Shown: positions 27,046 through 36,087, numbered from the stretch's first letter. The stretch: DNA of 64,000 bases from Pelodictyon phaeoclathratiforme BU-1 (GCF_000020645.1 NC_011060.1:2432501-2496500), one strand, 5' to 3'. A program made the numbers and translations. The notes: generated by a model not told the origin, from the letters alone.

Positions 27046-27135
27046 CCGCGCCACATCGGCGATTTCACCCAATGGAAACAGCACGACGCCTGTCAGGCAG
27101 CATTCGACAGCCTCTTGCGGGATTTGAAGGCTTGA
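27043..27135 (+). pseudogene. 3' remnant of a TIR-domain-like gene, copy 2
   Basis: It reads RHIGDFTQWKQHDACQAAF then DSLLRDLKA and a stop. From about 27049 it matches copy 1 at nearly every base over some 80 bases, with a few substitutions (Tyr to Cys, Arg to Ser). Nothing upstream in frame continues the gene. Two 3' ends and no 5' end point to deletions among tandem paralogues or recombination at this segment. Confidence 0.42.
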
Positions 27136-27421
27136 CAGAGGATCATTTCGTTAATACCACCGATATGATCCCGTTGGATGAATAATAAAATGAATAATCC
27201 GGAGCAAGCATGACGAAGCTTCTGCTTTTTACTCATCCCGGAACACTTCGTTTCCAGGAGTCGAGGGTAAACCCATGGCGGCAAGGCCAATGCTCATATA
27301 CTTGTTGACAGGGCTAACCGGGAACATCGGAGCCGTGTATGCAAAAACAATCACAGGAAAACGTACATTTCCGATATAATAATTGCCCTGTTCAATGAAC
27401 CGATAATCAACAAGAGGTGCT

Positions 27422-27688
27422 ATGCCAACAATAGCAATGTTCTATGGAATTATTATCAGAATGTATTGCTCACCGGGTGAGCATAATCCTCCTCATATCC
27501 ACGCTTATTATCAGGAATTCAAGGCGATTATTGATATAAAAAACTGTGAATTGTCGGAGGGCAAGCTGCCGTCAAAACAACTGAAGCTTGCTTTGGCTTG
27601 GGCCGAAATTCATAAAGAAGAACTGTTGGCAGATTGGGAGCTGGCTTCGAATGGCGAGCTTCCGTTTCCCATCAAACCGTTACAATAA
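27422..27688 (+). CDS. DUF4160 protein
   Basis: An 88-residue DUF4160 member with the hallmark PTIAMFYGIIIRMY opening, the EHNPPHIHAYYQEFKAIIDI core with its conserved PPH.H, and the LKLALAWAEIHKEELLADWE helix. It is followed eleven bases later by a DUF2442 gene. These two families are very often paired and are regarded as a candidate toxin-antitoxin module, though biochemical proof is lacking as far as I know. Both genes look intact. Confidence 0.87.
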   Translation: MPTIAMFYGIIIRMYCSPGEHNPPHIHAYYQEFKAIIDIKNCELSEGKLPSKQLKLALAWAEIHKEELLADWELASNGELPFPIKPLQ

Positions 27689-27698
27689 GGAGATTGTC

Positions 27699-27941
27699 AT
27701 GTACCCTTCAGTGATAAGCGTAAGTCCGTTAAACGATTACAAGTTGTTGCTTGTGTTTGAAACCAGTGAAAAAAGAATTTTTGATGTAGCTCCCTACCTC
27801 AATACCGGTAAATTTGCAGAACTGCGAAACCCATCGGTATTTCATACGGTAACGGTCAAGTTCGACACGATAGAGTGGTCAAACCAGTTGGATATCGATC
27901 CGGAATTTTTGTACGAAAAAAGCGTAAAAGCTGAAGCCTGA
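27699..27941 (+). CDS. DUF2442 protein
   Basis: An 80-residue protein with the DUF2442 pattern: VISVSPLNDYKLLLVFETSEKRIFDV, then LNTGKFAELRNPSVFHTV, and a final TIEWSNQLDIDPEFLYEKSV. The ATG at 27699 follows a strong AAGGAG site at 27687-27692, so longer in-frame versions are rejected. It partners the DUF4160 gene. Confidence 0.87.
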   Translation: MYPSVISVSPLNDYKLLLVFETSEKRIFDVAPYLNTGKFAELRNPSVFHTVTVKFDTIEWSNQLDIDPEFLYEKSVKAEA

Positions 27942-27996
27942 CATCTGGTTCTTTACGGATACCCCAAGAAGCAATAAACTCAAAACAGGTGGCCCG

Positions 27997-28737
27997 ATGA
28001 AGAAAAACCGTTTGTTTCAGGCGAAGAGGTTCACTCTTTTTCTGCTTGTATCCTACCTCTTTTCAGCCTGTGTTGCCCAGAGTCCGGCGCTTGAGCAGGC
28101 TGACCTGCAGAAGGCATACCAGAGCGCCATCGTTGATGCGGAAAGAGCCGATCCATCAGAGATATCGAACAATCTGGTTGCGATTGTTCCCTCAAACGAG
28201 AGGCTGATATGGAAGAACAGGGATGATGCCAAAAATGCCATGCTGCTTGTTGTCACCTGGACAAACTATAACGGCTATGACAGTATCGTCGGGCAATCGC
28301 TCAATCTGTCGAGAGAGGTTTGGGTTACAACCGCGCCGGAGGTGAAGAATTTTTGTAAGGGGCTGAAAGAGAACCGGTCGTTGCGACTGGAGCAGCTTTT
28401 GGGGCTTCCACCGAGGGCGGGCAAAACGAGGTTTGTGGAGATGTGGGTCAAGCCGGGCGATCTTTTCAGGCCGAGCGCCGACCCGGAGATCAGTGACCGT
28501 GAAGCGGAAACAGAGTTCAGGACATCCAATAAATTTGTGACGGTGAGTGCCGACTATGTCAAGTGGTACAATGAGTTGAAGATGCAATCATACGGAACCA
28601 ACGGCTATCCGTGGACCAGACTGGGTTATACCTATGACTGGGGAGATCGCCGCCGTCACATCGGGTTAAGTGAATTTGTGATCATGCCGGGCGCCACCGT
28701 CGAGATCAATGCGGTTGCACCAACGTCTGACTATTAA
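27997..28737 (+). CDS. Uncharacterised lipoprotein
   Basis: A 246-residue secreted protein: basic start, hydrophobic stretch, lipobox LFSAC near residue 25. The mature part is soluble, with WTNYNGYDSIVGQSLNLSREVWVTTAPEV split around a conserved-looking core, a Cys at FCKGL, and WTRLGYTYDWGDRR near the end. I recognise no named domain. It is convergent with the FGE-like gene and separated from it by two inverted repeats. Confidence 0.75.
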   Translation: MKKNRLFQAKRFTLFLLVSYLFSACVAQSPALEQADLQKAYQSAIVDAERADPSEISNNLVAIVPSNERLIWKNRDDAKNAMLLVVTWTNYNGYDSIVGQSLNLSREVWVTTAPEVKNFCKGLKENRSLRLEQLLGLPPRAGKTRFVEMWVKPGDLFRPSADPEISDREAETEFRTSNKFVTVSADYVKWYNELKMQSYGTNGYPWTRLGYTYDWGDRRRHIGLSEFVIMPGATVEINAVAPTSDY

Positions 28738-28759
28738 CGAAATTATGCTCCAATCGTCG

Positions 28760-28855
28760 GCCCACCTGCGGTGGGCGATTCTGTAGTCGGTTGTTACCAG
28801 AACATTTTGGCGTGCGGCGGTTCGTCCCTCACCCCCGCTCACCAAAATGTTGGTA
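28760..28855. repeat. Hairpin and 10-bp inverted repeat between two convergent genes
   Basis: GCCCACC-TGC-GGTGGGC forms a perfect 7-bp hairpin at 28760-28776. AACATTTTGG (28801-28810) and CCAAAATGTT (28842-28851) form a second inverted repeat with extra flanking matches; the right arm alone can also fold as ACCAA-AATG-TTGGT. There is no T-run. They may end transcripts from both sides or may be a structure linked to the variable 3' end of the FGE-like gene. Confidence 0.45.
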
Positions 28856-28901
28856 CTGCCCTCTCGCTCACAAAGCAAAGACGGAATGAGCTGCCAACTG
28901 A

Positions 28902-30203
28902 CTACGGGACGAAAACCGGGCGGAAGCCCACGAAGTTGCTCCGGCCGCCGGGGGTGTAGCCGCGCCGAGACGCCGACCGACAGTACTCGGCATCGTAGTT
29001 CCAGCTCCCGCCACGAAGAACACGGTTCGAACCGGTTTCAGGCGCTGGCCCACCGGGGTTTTCAACAAGCCCTTTTGCCTTGCATTCGTCATAGTATGTA
29101 CCGCTATAGACATCATCGCACCACTCCCAGACATTGCCGTGCATATTGTACAGGCCCCAAGCATTGGGCTCAAAACTCTCTACCGCAACCGTCCTGGCGC
29201 GGTATTGGCCTTTCCGGTTCTTGTTGTAGGGATAGTTACCGTCATAGTTGGCCTGTGCTGTTGTGATATTTCCACCCGTATTGAACGCTGTTCTGCTTCC
29301 TGCTCGGCAGGCATATTCCCACTCTGCCTCGGTTGGCAGACGATACCACTTGCCTGTTTTTTCGGAGAGCCATCGGCAATATTCAACGGCATCATTCCAG
29401 CTCACATGCACCACCGGATGGTTCTCCTCACTTTTGGTGCGTACCTTGCCAGAGACTCCATGACGCCAATTCACCCCTTTTGTGAGTACGGCTTCGCTTC
29501 CATTCCAAACATAGCTATCCCCCGCTTTTTCTGCATCTGTCCGATAGCCTGATTCAGCGATAAAGCGTCTGAACTCGGCAACGGTCACCTCATATTTGCT
29601 CATATAAAAGTCATTCACTTTTACCTGATGCTGCGTTTCATCGCTCTCGTGGCCAACTTCCGTTTCAGGGCTCCCCATGGTAAATTCACTTCCGCGTATC
29701 AGCACAAAATTGGCTGGCGACTGCATGGAGGAGAGGCCCGGGAATGCTGCGCTGAATACCGTAAGCCCGCCAAAGCAGATTCCCGTAAAGCAGAAAAGGC
29801 TGGCGGCTAACAACCTGCGCCGTTTGGAGCGGGCGCTGGCCAGGTAGAGCGCTTCGACATTTACGGGTTTGGTGCCTGCGGCACTGCTTTTCGCTGCTGT
29901 ATTGCGCTTGCCTTTGCCGGAGAGCAGGGCAAGGAGGCTCAATATGAGGGAGAGAAACCAGCTCAAAAATGCCAATCCCATGAGCCAGATGCCACTGGTG
30001 GATGCTTCCGTTCCTTCCGCACCTGAAAAAAACTTTAAACCAAGAGCATAGAGCACTGGCACAACGAAGCTGAGCGTGAGGATCACCCGTGCCAGTTTGT
30101 CGAGCTGTTTGGGCTGCTCAATGAGATCTGAAACAAAGGCTTTTTCAAGCTCTTCGTCACGGTTTGACCGGGAAGCGGTTTGCTGCGGGGTAGAGTCATC
30201 CAT
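28902..30203 (-). CDS. Membrane-anchored formylglycine-generating-enzyme-like protein, probable DGR target
   Basis: A 433-residue protein. Residues 1-35 are polar; transmembrane segments follow at about 43-60, 75-97 and 130-155; the outer part from residue 163 is a full FGE-sulfatase (C-type-lectin-like) domain: GSEFTMGSPETEVG, HPVVHVSWNDAVEYCRWLSE, YRLPTEAEWEYACRAG, NMHGNVWEWCDD and RVLRGGSWNY. Some family members activate sulfatases; others are binding proteins. In the last 30 codons the positions likely to vary (Y, D, Y, S, R, G, Y, G, G, S, N, F) all use codons ending in C or T, as if derived from AAC/AAT by adenine mutagenesis, the mark of a diversity-generating retroelement. No reverse transcriptase or template repeat is in the window. 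Confidence 0.88.
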   Translation of the reverse strand: MDDSTPQQTASRSNRDEELEKAFVSDLIEQPKQLDKLARVILTLSFVVPVLYALGLKFFSGAEGTEASTSGIWLMGLAFLSWFLSLILSLLALLSGKGKRNTAAKSSAAGTKPVNVEALYLASARSKRRRLLAASLFCFTGICFGGLTVFSAAFPGLSSMQSPANFVLIRGSEFTMGSPETEVGHESDETQHQVKVNDFYMSKYEVTVAEFRRFIAESGYRTDAEKAGDSYVWNGSEAVLTKGVNWRHGVSGKVRTKSEENHPVVHVSWNDAVEYCRWLSEKTGKWYRLPTEAEWEYACRAGSRTAFNTGGNITTAQANYDGNYPYNKNRKGQYRARTVAVESFEPNAWGLYNMHGNVWEWCDDVYSGTYYDECKAKGLVENPGGPAPETGSNRVLRGGSWNYDAEYCRSASRRGYTPGGRSNFVGFRPVFVP

Positions 30204-30525
30204 ATTCAGTTCCGGTTTGGTGTGTATGATACATTACCGTTATGGCATGTGCCGGAATTTACTGTTTATGCAGGTGTTACCCATATACTTTGCACAATAA
30301 AGCCGTAAAACGTAAAGTAGAGCAGCGCTATTTTGTGCCGCGCAGAAAAACGCTTGCCGATTGCCTCATCATCTCCGAATAGCATTACCGTAATGATGTG
30401 AAGGTACAGGGTAGCTAAATGCATTTTGTTTTAAGCGCCATCCCCTCTATATTTGATTTGATAACGGCTTGGAATGACTCATACCGATTTTTTCTGATTG
30501 ATACGTTGCCCGAATAAGAGATCGA
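30204..30525. other. Gene-poor gap with a possible 39-residue frame
   Basis: Between two divergent genes. The only item of note is a leftward 39-codon frame (30266-30385) reading MLFGDDEAIGKRFSARHKI then a hydrophobic ALLYFTFYGFIVQSIWV stretch. It has no clear ribosome site and could be a decayed gene end. Promoters for both flanking genes should be here but I cannot place them. Confidence 0.25.
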
Positions 30526-31488
30526 ATGGAAAACTCGAACGATCATTACGACAGCCCGTGGAAGGAGGCCATTGAGCATTACTTCGAGGAGTTTATGACC
30601 TTTTATTTCCCGGATGCTTATGCACAAATTGACTGGTCGAGAGAGCATGTTTTTCTTGATCAGGAGTTGCGGGCGGTGGTGCAGGATGCTGAGCTGGGTA
30701 CACGCTTTGTTGACCGGCTGGTCAGGGTGACCGAGCTTTGTGGCAATGAAAGCTGGATATATATCCACATTGAAGTGCAGGGCACAAAGCAGCCGGAGTT
30801 TGCCGAACGGATGTTTGTCTACAACTACCGGATTTTCGACCGTTACAAAAGGCCTGTTGCAAGTTTGGCGGTGCTGGCCGATGAAAACAAGCAGTGGAAA
30901 CCCACCTCTTATGGTTTTGCCGTGCTGGGATGCCACCATACGCTGGAGTTCCCGGTTGCCAAGCTGACCGATTATGAAGACAAACTCGATGAGCTGCTGG
31001 CATCAAATAACGCTTTTGGATGGATTACGGCGGCACACATCCTGACACAAAAAACCAGAACGCAGGATCAGGAACGGTACAACGCAAAACTCAGCTTACT
31101 ACGAATACTGTACGAACGGCATCGGAATAAACAGCGCGTTATCAATTTATTCAATGTCATTGACTGGCTGATGCAACTGCCGGAGTGGTTGAACAGCGAG
31201 GTCTGGCAAGAACTTGAAAAAATCGAGGAGAGGGAAAAAGTGCAATACATTACCAGCGTAGAACGAATTGGCATAGCCAAGGGTATAGCCAAAGGCCGTG
31301 TTGAGGGCCGTGTTGAGGGCGAATCAAGGTTATTGAAAAGGCAGCTTGAGCGCCGCTTTGGACTGTTGCCCGAGTGGGCATCAGAGCGGTTAGGAAGCGC
31401 CAAAGAGGAAGAGCTTGAAGCCTGGAGTGAAGCGGTTCTTACTGCCCCGACGCTTGATGCTGTTTTCGGGAAAACTGACCTATCATAA
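30526..31488 (+). CDS. Rpn/PD-(D/E)XK family protein with DUF4351 tail
   Basis: A 320-residue member of the Rpn-like recombination-promoting nuclease/transposase-like group. The N-terminal half carries the PD-(D/E)XK pattern: DRLVRV, then WIYIHIEVQGTKQPEFAERMFVYNYRIFDRY, where the E-V-Q replaces E-x-K. The C-terminus is a DUF4351 helix pair (LLKRQLERRFGLLPEWASERL, EELEAWSEAVLTAPTLDAVF), preceded by a KGIAKGRVEGRVEG repeat. These genes are common in multiple copies in cyanobacteria and Chlorobi. Some Rpn proteins are reported to act in phage defence. It ends at a bidirectional terminator. Confidence 0.88.
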   Translation: MENSNDHYDSPWKEAIEHYFEEFMTFYFPDAYAQIDWSREHVFLDQELRAVVQDAELGTRFVDRLVRVTELCGNESWIYIHIEVQGTKQPEFAERMFVYNYRIFDRYKRPVASLAVLADENKQWKPTSYGFAVLGCHHTLEFPVAKLTDYEDKLDELLASNNAFGWITAAHILTQKTRTQDQERYNAKLSLLRILYERHRNKQRVINLFNVIDWLMQLPEWLNSEVWQELEKIEEREKVQYITSVERIGIAKGIAKGRVEGRVEGESRLLKRQLERRFGLLPEWASERLGSAKEEELEAWSEAVLTAPTLDAVFGKTDLS

Positions 31489-31527
31489 CTCTACAGCCGC
31501 TGGACAGTGTACTCGTCAACAAAAAAA

Positions 31528-31555
31528 AGCACCGGGTTTTTGCCGATGCTTTTTT
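31528..31555. terminator. Bidirectional terminator between the Rpn gene and sigA
   Basis: AGCACCGG (31528-31535) pairs with CCGATGCT (31543-31550) with one C-A mismatch and a seven-base loop; an A-run precedes and six T follow. It serves the rightward Rpn-like gene and the leftward sigA. Confidence 0.8.
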
Positions 31556-31609
31556 GCTGAGAGGGTTGTACCTCCATGAATCTTTGGAAGTCAAATTCTT
31601 TTTTGACAA

Positions 31610-32509
31610 TCAGCTTCCAATGTACTCCTTCAGAATCTTGCTGTATGCCGACTGGCGGAGCCTGCGGATTGCCTTCTCCTTGATCTGGCGAACGCGTTCA
31701 CGGGTAAGACGGAACTTTTCGCCGATCTCTTCGAGGGTGAGGGGGTTATCCATGCCAATCCCAAAGTAGGACTTGATGACATCGGCTTCTCTTGGAGCAA
31801 GGACGGAGAGAGAGCGCTCGACCTCAAGGGTAAGTGAGTCGCGGTTCAGGCCGTAATCGGGCAGATGGCCGTCGTTCTGCAACACATCGAGCAGTCGGTT
31901 ATCATCACCCTGTGCAAACGGGGCATCGACGGAAACATGACGTCCTGCAATTTTCAGGGTATCGGCAACGTCCTGCGAATCCATTTCAAGCAGGGTGGCA
32001 AGCTCCCTGGTGTTGGGGTCGCGTTCAAATTCCTGTTCGAGCTGGCTGTATGCCTTGCTGATTTTGTTGAGCGTTCCTACCCGGTTCAGGGGAAGCCTTA
32101 CAATTCGTGACTGTTCGGCCAGAGCCTGGAGAATGGACTGGCGGATCCACCATACGGCATAGGAGATAAACTTGAAGCCACGGGTTTCATCAAAGCGCTT
32201 TGCGGCCTTGATAAGACCAAGATTCCCTTCATTGATCAGGTCTCCGAGGGTTAACCCCTGATTCTGATACTGTTTGGCGACAGAAACAACAAAGCGCAGG
32301 TTACCCTTGATCAGCTTGTCGAGAGCGCGTTTCGCCCTCTTGTATTCGGTCGTATCGACAGGCATATCAAAACCCTCCTTGATCGCCTTCGTCAGTTTGA
32401 CCTCATCTTCGGCTGTCAACAGGTCATATTTTCCTATCTCCTGCAGGTAACGGTCAAGCGAGAGACTCTCTCGATTGGTTATCTGTTTGCTTATTTTGAG
32501 TTGCCTCAT
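31610..32509 (-). CDS. sigA: RNA polymerase primary sigma factor RpoD/SigA
   Basis: The housekeeping group-1 sigma factor of this lineage: 299 residues, lacking the long region 1.1 of E. coli RpoD. Visible parts are region 1.2 (SLDRYLQEIGKYDLLTAEDEVKL), 2.2-2.4 (GDLINEGNLGLIKAAKRFD, GFKFISYAVWWIRQSILQAL), region 3 (VRLPLNRVGTLNKI) and 4.2 (LTLEEIGEKFRLTRERVRQI). Short SigA proteins are normal in Bacteroidetes and Chlorobi. It stands alone on the minus strand, with valS upstream. Confidence 0.96.
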   Translation of the reverse strand: MRQLKISKQITNRESLSLDRYLQEIGKYDLLTAEDEVKLTKAIKEGFDMPVDTTEYKRAKRALDKLIKGNLRFVVSVAKQYQNQGLTLGDLINEGNLGLIKAAKRFDETRGFKFISYAVWWIRQSILQALAEQSRIVRLPLNRVGTLNKISKAYSQLEQEFERDPNTRELATLLEMDSQDVADTLKIAGRHVSVDAPFAQGDDNRLLDVLQNDGHLPDYGLNRDSLTLEVERSLSVLAPREADVIKSYFGIGMDNPLTLEEIGEKFRLTRERVRQIKEKAIRRLRQSAYSKILKEYIGS

Positions 32510-32680
32510 CTATTACGTCTCCTTGAGAACTTCAGCATTTTAAACCTTCCCCTGCAATTTGCATGACAAACAGGAAAAGTCGGAAGATATCACTTCAGAA
32601 TGATTAAACCAAAAAAAGTTATTTTCTTCTCACCACGATCCGCCATACCTCCACAAACAGCCTCAGTACTTCACCCTTCG

Positions 32681-35392
32681 TCAGTCGCTGAGAACAGCGA
32701 GATTACTTTTGAGTTTTTCGAGGGTTTCCCCGGCCTCTCTGAGCTTTTCACGCTCTTTTGCAATAACATCGGCAGGCGCGTGGTCAGCAAATCCTCCGTT
32801 CGACAATTTTTTCTGAAGCGAGAGAACATAGGAGGAAACATTAGCGATCTCTTTCTGAAGGCGTTCACACTCTTTGTCAAACGATATCAACCCTTCAAGC
32901 AGCACAAATAGTTCATTCCCCTCGACCACGGAACCTGCAGCATGTGGTGGACGCTCACCGCCATCCATGAGTTGCGGATTACATTGAGCCAGCGCAGCAA
33001 CCAGCGCCAGATTGGTTTGCAGAAGTAGCCGGTCACCCTCATTGGTCGGTCTGAGAAGAACCTCTGCCCTGCTTCCATGAGGAACACCAAAGAGTGATCG
33101 GAGGCTTCTGATTTCGGTAACGACTTTCTGTATCAGGGAAAAACCACGGAGATCAATCCCTGCAAGTGCACTGTCGGAAAGGGGCATCGGCGAGAGGGCA
33201 ATGCTCTCTTCCGCCGAACGCTGAAGCACCTGATGCCATATCTCGTCGGTAATGAAGGGCATAACCGGATGCAACGCTTTCAGGGTACCCTCAAGCACAT
33301 AAACTGCAAGGCAAACCGTCTGTTGAGCATCCTCTCGTGTCAACTCTCCTGAAAGCCTGACTTTGAGAGCTTCCAGATACCAGTCGCAATAGTCGCGCCA
33401 GAAGAAGTCATAGAGATTCTTGACAATATCGTTGACCCTGAACTGCGTGAATGCGGTGTGATAGCGTTCCAACATGCCATGATATCCTGCAAGGAGCCAC
33501 TGACCAGCCAGATCAGCAGTTACTGAGGAGGGATCAAAGTTGAGATAAACGGCCGCAAACTCTTCGTGGTCGCGGAAATACTTTTCGCGCTGCATGAAGA
33601 CAAGCCGGGAGGCGTTCCATATCTTGGTGGCAAAATTCCGCCCGAGTTCGCACTTTTCCTCACCGAACAAAACATCCTGCCCGAGAGGAGCGATATAGAT
33701 AATGGTGAAGCGCAGGGCATCGGTGCCGTAGGTATCCATCACCTTGATCGGGTCGGGTGAATTACCAAGTGACTTGGAAAGCTTGCGCCCCTTCATGTCA
33801 CGGATAATGCTGGTAAAATAGACGTTGCGGAAAGGAACCGCCCCCTTGAAATAGAGCCCTGCCATCACCATTCTGGCGACCCAGAAAAAGATGATGTCCG
33901 GCCCGGTTACCAGTGTGTCGGTTGGATAAAAGGCTCTGAGATCGTCATTATCACTCTGTTTCTCTGTCCATCCGAGCGTTGTCAGAGGCCAGAGCCATGA
34001 AGAGAACCAGGTGTCGAGCACATCATCATCCTGCACCAGTTTGTCGGTACCGGCAAGATGACAGGCCTCTTCGTATGATGCGGCAACCCATACCTTACCC
34101 TCACTGTCGTACCAGGCAGGAATGCGGTGTCCCCACCAGAGCTGACGGGAGATGCACCAGTCACGGATATTGCCCATCCAGTGACGGTAGGTGTTGATCC
34201 AGTGCGGGGGGTGAAAGCGTATTTCGCCATCATTAACAACCTGCAGGGCCTCTTCGGCCAGCGGTTTCATTTTGACAAACCACTGCTCGGAAAGATAGGG
34301 TTCAACCACCACGTCAGCCCGTTCGGAGTAGCCGACATTGTGTTCATACTCTTCAACCCGGACAAGGTTACCAAGCTCTTCGAGATCCTTGAGAATTTTT
34401 TCGCGTGCAACAAAGCGGTCCATCCCGCCATACCCGAACTCATCGGTCATTTTGCCATCTTTGCCGACAACGGACAAAATGGGAAGATTGTGGCGTTTGG
34501 CCACCTCATAGTCGTTGGCATCGTGTGCCGGAGTGATTTTCAGCGCACCGGTACCAAACTCAATGTCAACGTAATCGTCCGCAATAATGGGAATATAACG
34601 CCCCGCAACCGGCACAATGGCAAGCTCGCCCACCAGATCGGTGTAACGGGGATCAGCGGGGTTGACGGCAATAGCAACATCGGCCAGAATAGTTTCAGCC
34701 CTGACGGTTGCGATGGTGATAAATCGTCCGGGGTGGCTGACAAGGGCATATTGAATGTAGACCAGACTGTCCTTGCGCGACTTCATGATCACCTCTTCAT
34801 CAGAGAGCGCCGTCTGTGAAACGGGGCACCAGTTGATGATACGGGTACCACGATAGATCAGTCCGTCACGGTAGAGCGTGATGAAGGCGTTGATGACCGC
34901 TTTTGAGGCGCCCTCATCCATGGTAAAGAGGTTGCGCCGCCAGTCACAGGAGATACCGAGCCGACGGAGCTGCCGGAGAATAAGGTCACCATACTCCTCC
35001 CTCCATTGCCAGACATGGCCGAGAAACTCTTTGCGTCCAAGATCGTGGCGGGTAATTCCCTCTTTTTTCAGCTTGCGCTCCACCACCGTCTGCGTTGCAA
35101 TGCCTGCATGGTCGGTACCGGGAAGCCAGAGGGCCTCTTTGCCCGTCATGCGGCTGTAGCGGATAAAAATATCCTGCAGGGTATGGTTCAGCACATGGCC
35201 AAGCGTCAGGCTTCCGGTCACATTGGGAGGAGGCATGAGCACGGTATAGGGCTCCTTGCCCGTTTCGAGTACGCGGGAGCTTTCGGCATGGAAACTGCCA
35301 AGCTCCTCCCAGTGCGCACTTCCCCACCGCTCTTCGACGTCGTGATGATTGTAAATTTTTTCCAGATTGAATACTTCGGTCTGATCGCTCAT
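32681..35392 (-). CDS. valS: Valyl-tRNA synthetase
   Basis: A class I synthetase, 903 residues. The HIGH-type motif is in PPPNVTGSLTLGHVLNH, the KMSKS loop is RKLSKSLGN, the editing domain shows TVRAETILADVAIAVNP and the YDIEFGTGALKITPAHD-like block, and the C-terminus is the usual coiled coil (KECERLQKEIANVSSYVLSL) that contacts tRNA-Val. It charges tRNA with valine and edits threonine. It follows clpP by 17 bases on the same strand, so the two are probably co-transcribed. Confidence 0.97.
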   Translation of the reverse strand: MSDQTEVFNLEKIYNHHDVEERWGSAHWEELGSFHAESSRVLETGKEPYTVLMPPPNVTGSLTLGHVLNHTLQDIFIRYSRMTGKEALWLPGTDHAGIATQTVVERKLKKEGITRHDLGRKEFLGHVWQWREEYGDLILRQLRRLGISCDWRRNLFTMDEGASKAVINAFITLYRDGLIYRGTRIINWCPVSQTALSDEEVIMKSRKDSLVYIQYALVSHPGRFITIATVRAETILADVAIAVNPADPRYTDLVGELAIVPVAGRYIPIIADDYVDIEFGTGALKITPAHDANDYEVAKRHNLPILSVVGKDGKMTDEFGYGGMDRFVAREKILKDLEELGNLVRVEEYEHNVGYSERADVVVEPYLSEQWFVKMKPLAEEALQVVNDGEIRFHPPHWINTYRHWMGNIRDWCISRQLWWGHRIPAWYDSEGKVWVAASYEEACHLAGTDKLVQDDDVLDTWFSSWLWPLTTLGWTEKQSDNDDLRAFYPTDTLVTGPDIIFFWVARMVMAGLYFKGAVPFRNVYFTSIIRDMKGRKLSKSLGNSPDPIKVMDTYGTDALRFTIIYIAPLGQDVLFGEEKCELGRNFATKIWNASRLVFMQREKYFRDHEEFAAVYLNFDPSSVTADLAGQWLLAGYHGMLERYHTAFTQFRVNDIVKNLYDFFWRDYCDWYLEALKVRLSGELTREDAQQTVCLAVYVLEGTLKALHPVMPFITDEIWHQVLQRSAEESIALSPMPLSDSALAGIDLRGFSLIQKVVTEIRSLRSLFGVPHGSRAEVLLRPTNEGDRLLLQTNLALVAALAQCNPQLMDGGERPPHAAGSVVEGNELFVLLEGLISFDKECERLQKEIANVSSYVLSLQKKLSNGGFADHAPADVIAKEREKLREAGETLEKLKSNLAVLSD

Positions 35393-35409
35393 GATAACAT
35401 CGTTGCGGG

Positions 35410-36087
35410 TTAGTCCTTCTTTTCGGGTGCGGGACGTTTCTCAAAAATAGCATCAATAATGCCGTAATCGAGCGCCTCCGGTGCGTTCATCCAGCGATCA
35501 CGTTCTGAATCCTCCCTGATCTGCTTCACATCCTTGCCGGTATGTTTGGCAAGCAGCTCTTCAAGCAGGGTACGAATCTTCTCGATTTCACGCGCCTGAA
35601 TAACAATATCACTCTCCTGACCCTGCGCACCGCCGGATGGCTGATGAATCATGATTCGTGAATGGGGAAGCGATGCCCTTTTGCCTTTGGCTCCGCTGGC
35701 AAGCAGAAATGCGCCCATACTGGCGGCCATCCCGACGCAAACCGTCGAAACCTCCGGACGGATATACTGCATCGTATCGTAGATTCCGAGACCGGCAGAG
35801 ACACTGCCACCCGGAGAGTTCACATAGATGTAGATATCACGCTCAGGATCTTCCGACTCAAGAAAAATAAGCTGGGCCATGATGAGCCCGGCCACATGTT
35901 CGTCTATCCCGCTGCCAAGAAAAATGATCCGTTCACGCAAAAGCCGTGAAAAAATATCGAAAGCCCGCTCGCCGCGCCCTGAAGTTTCTATAACCATAGG
36001 CACAAGAGAGTTGGTAATTCCCTGCTCTATTGCCCCTGAATACATTTTTCTTGCATGGTGCTCAAAACCAAAATTAATATTTGCCAT
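35410..36087 (-). CDS. clpP: ATP-dependent Clp protease proteolytic subunit
   Basis: The tetradecameric serine protease that works with ClpX or ClpA. I start at 36087 (MANINFGFEHHARKMYSGAI), giving 225 residues; a longer frame adds 30 unrelated residues. The catalytic Ser123 is in GMAASMGAF and His148 in MIHQPSGGAQG, with the Asp in the ERDRWMNAPEALDYG block. YVNSPGGSVSAGLGIYD forms the substrate strand. No clpX is adjacent. The true N-terminus may be processed before the VPMVIE segment. Confidence 0.96.
   Translation of the reverse strand: MANINFGFEHHARKMYSGAIEQGITNSLVPMVIETSGRGERAFDIFSRLLRERIIFLGSGIDEHVAGLIMAQLIFLESEDPERDIYIYVNSPGGSVSAGLGIYDTMQYIRPEVSTVCVGMAASMGAFLLASGAKGKRASLPHSRIMIHQPSGGAQGQESDIVIQAREIEKIRTLLEELLAKHTGKDVKQIREDSERDRWMNAPEALDYGIIDAIFEKRPAPEKKD

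Noticed and set aside
28760..28776. GC hairpin as a Rho-independent terminator
   Set aside because: No T-run follows on either strand, so I list it only as an inverted repeat.
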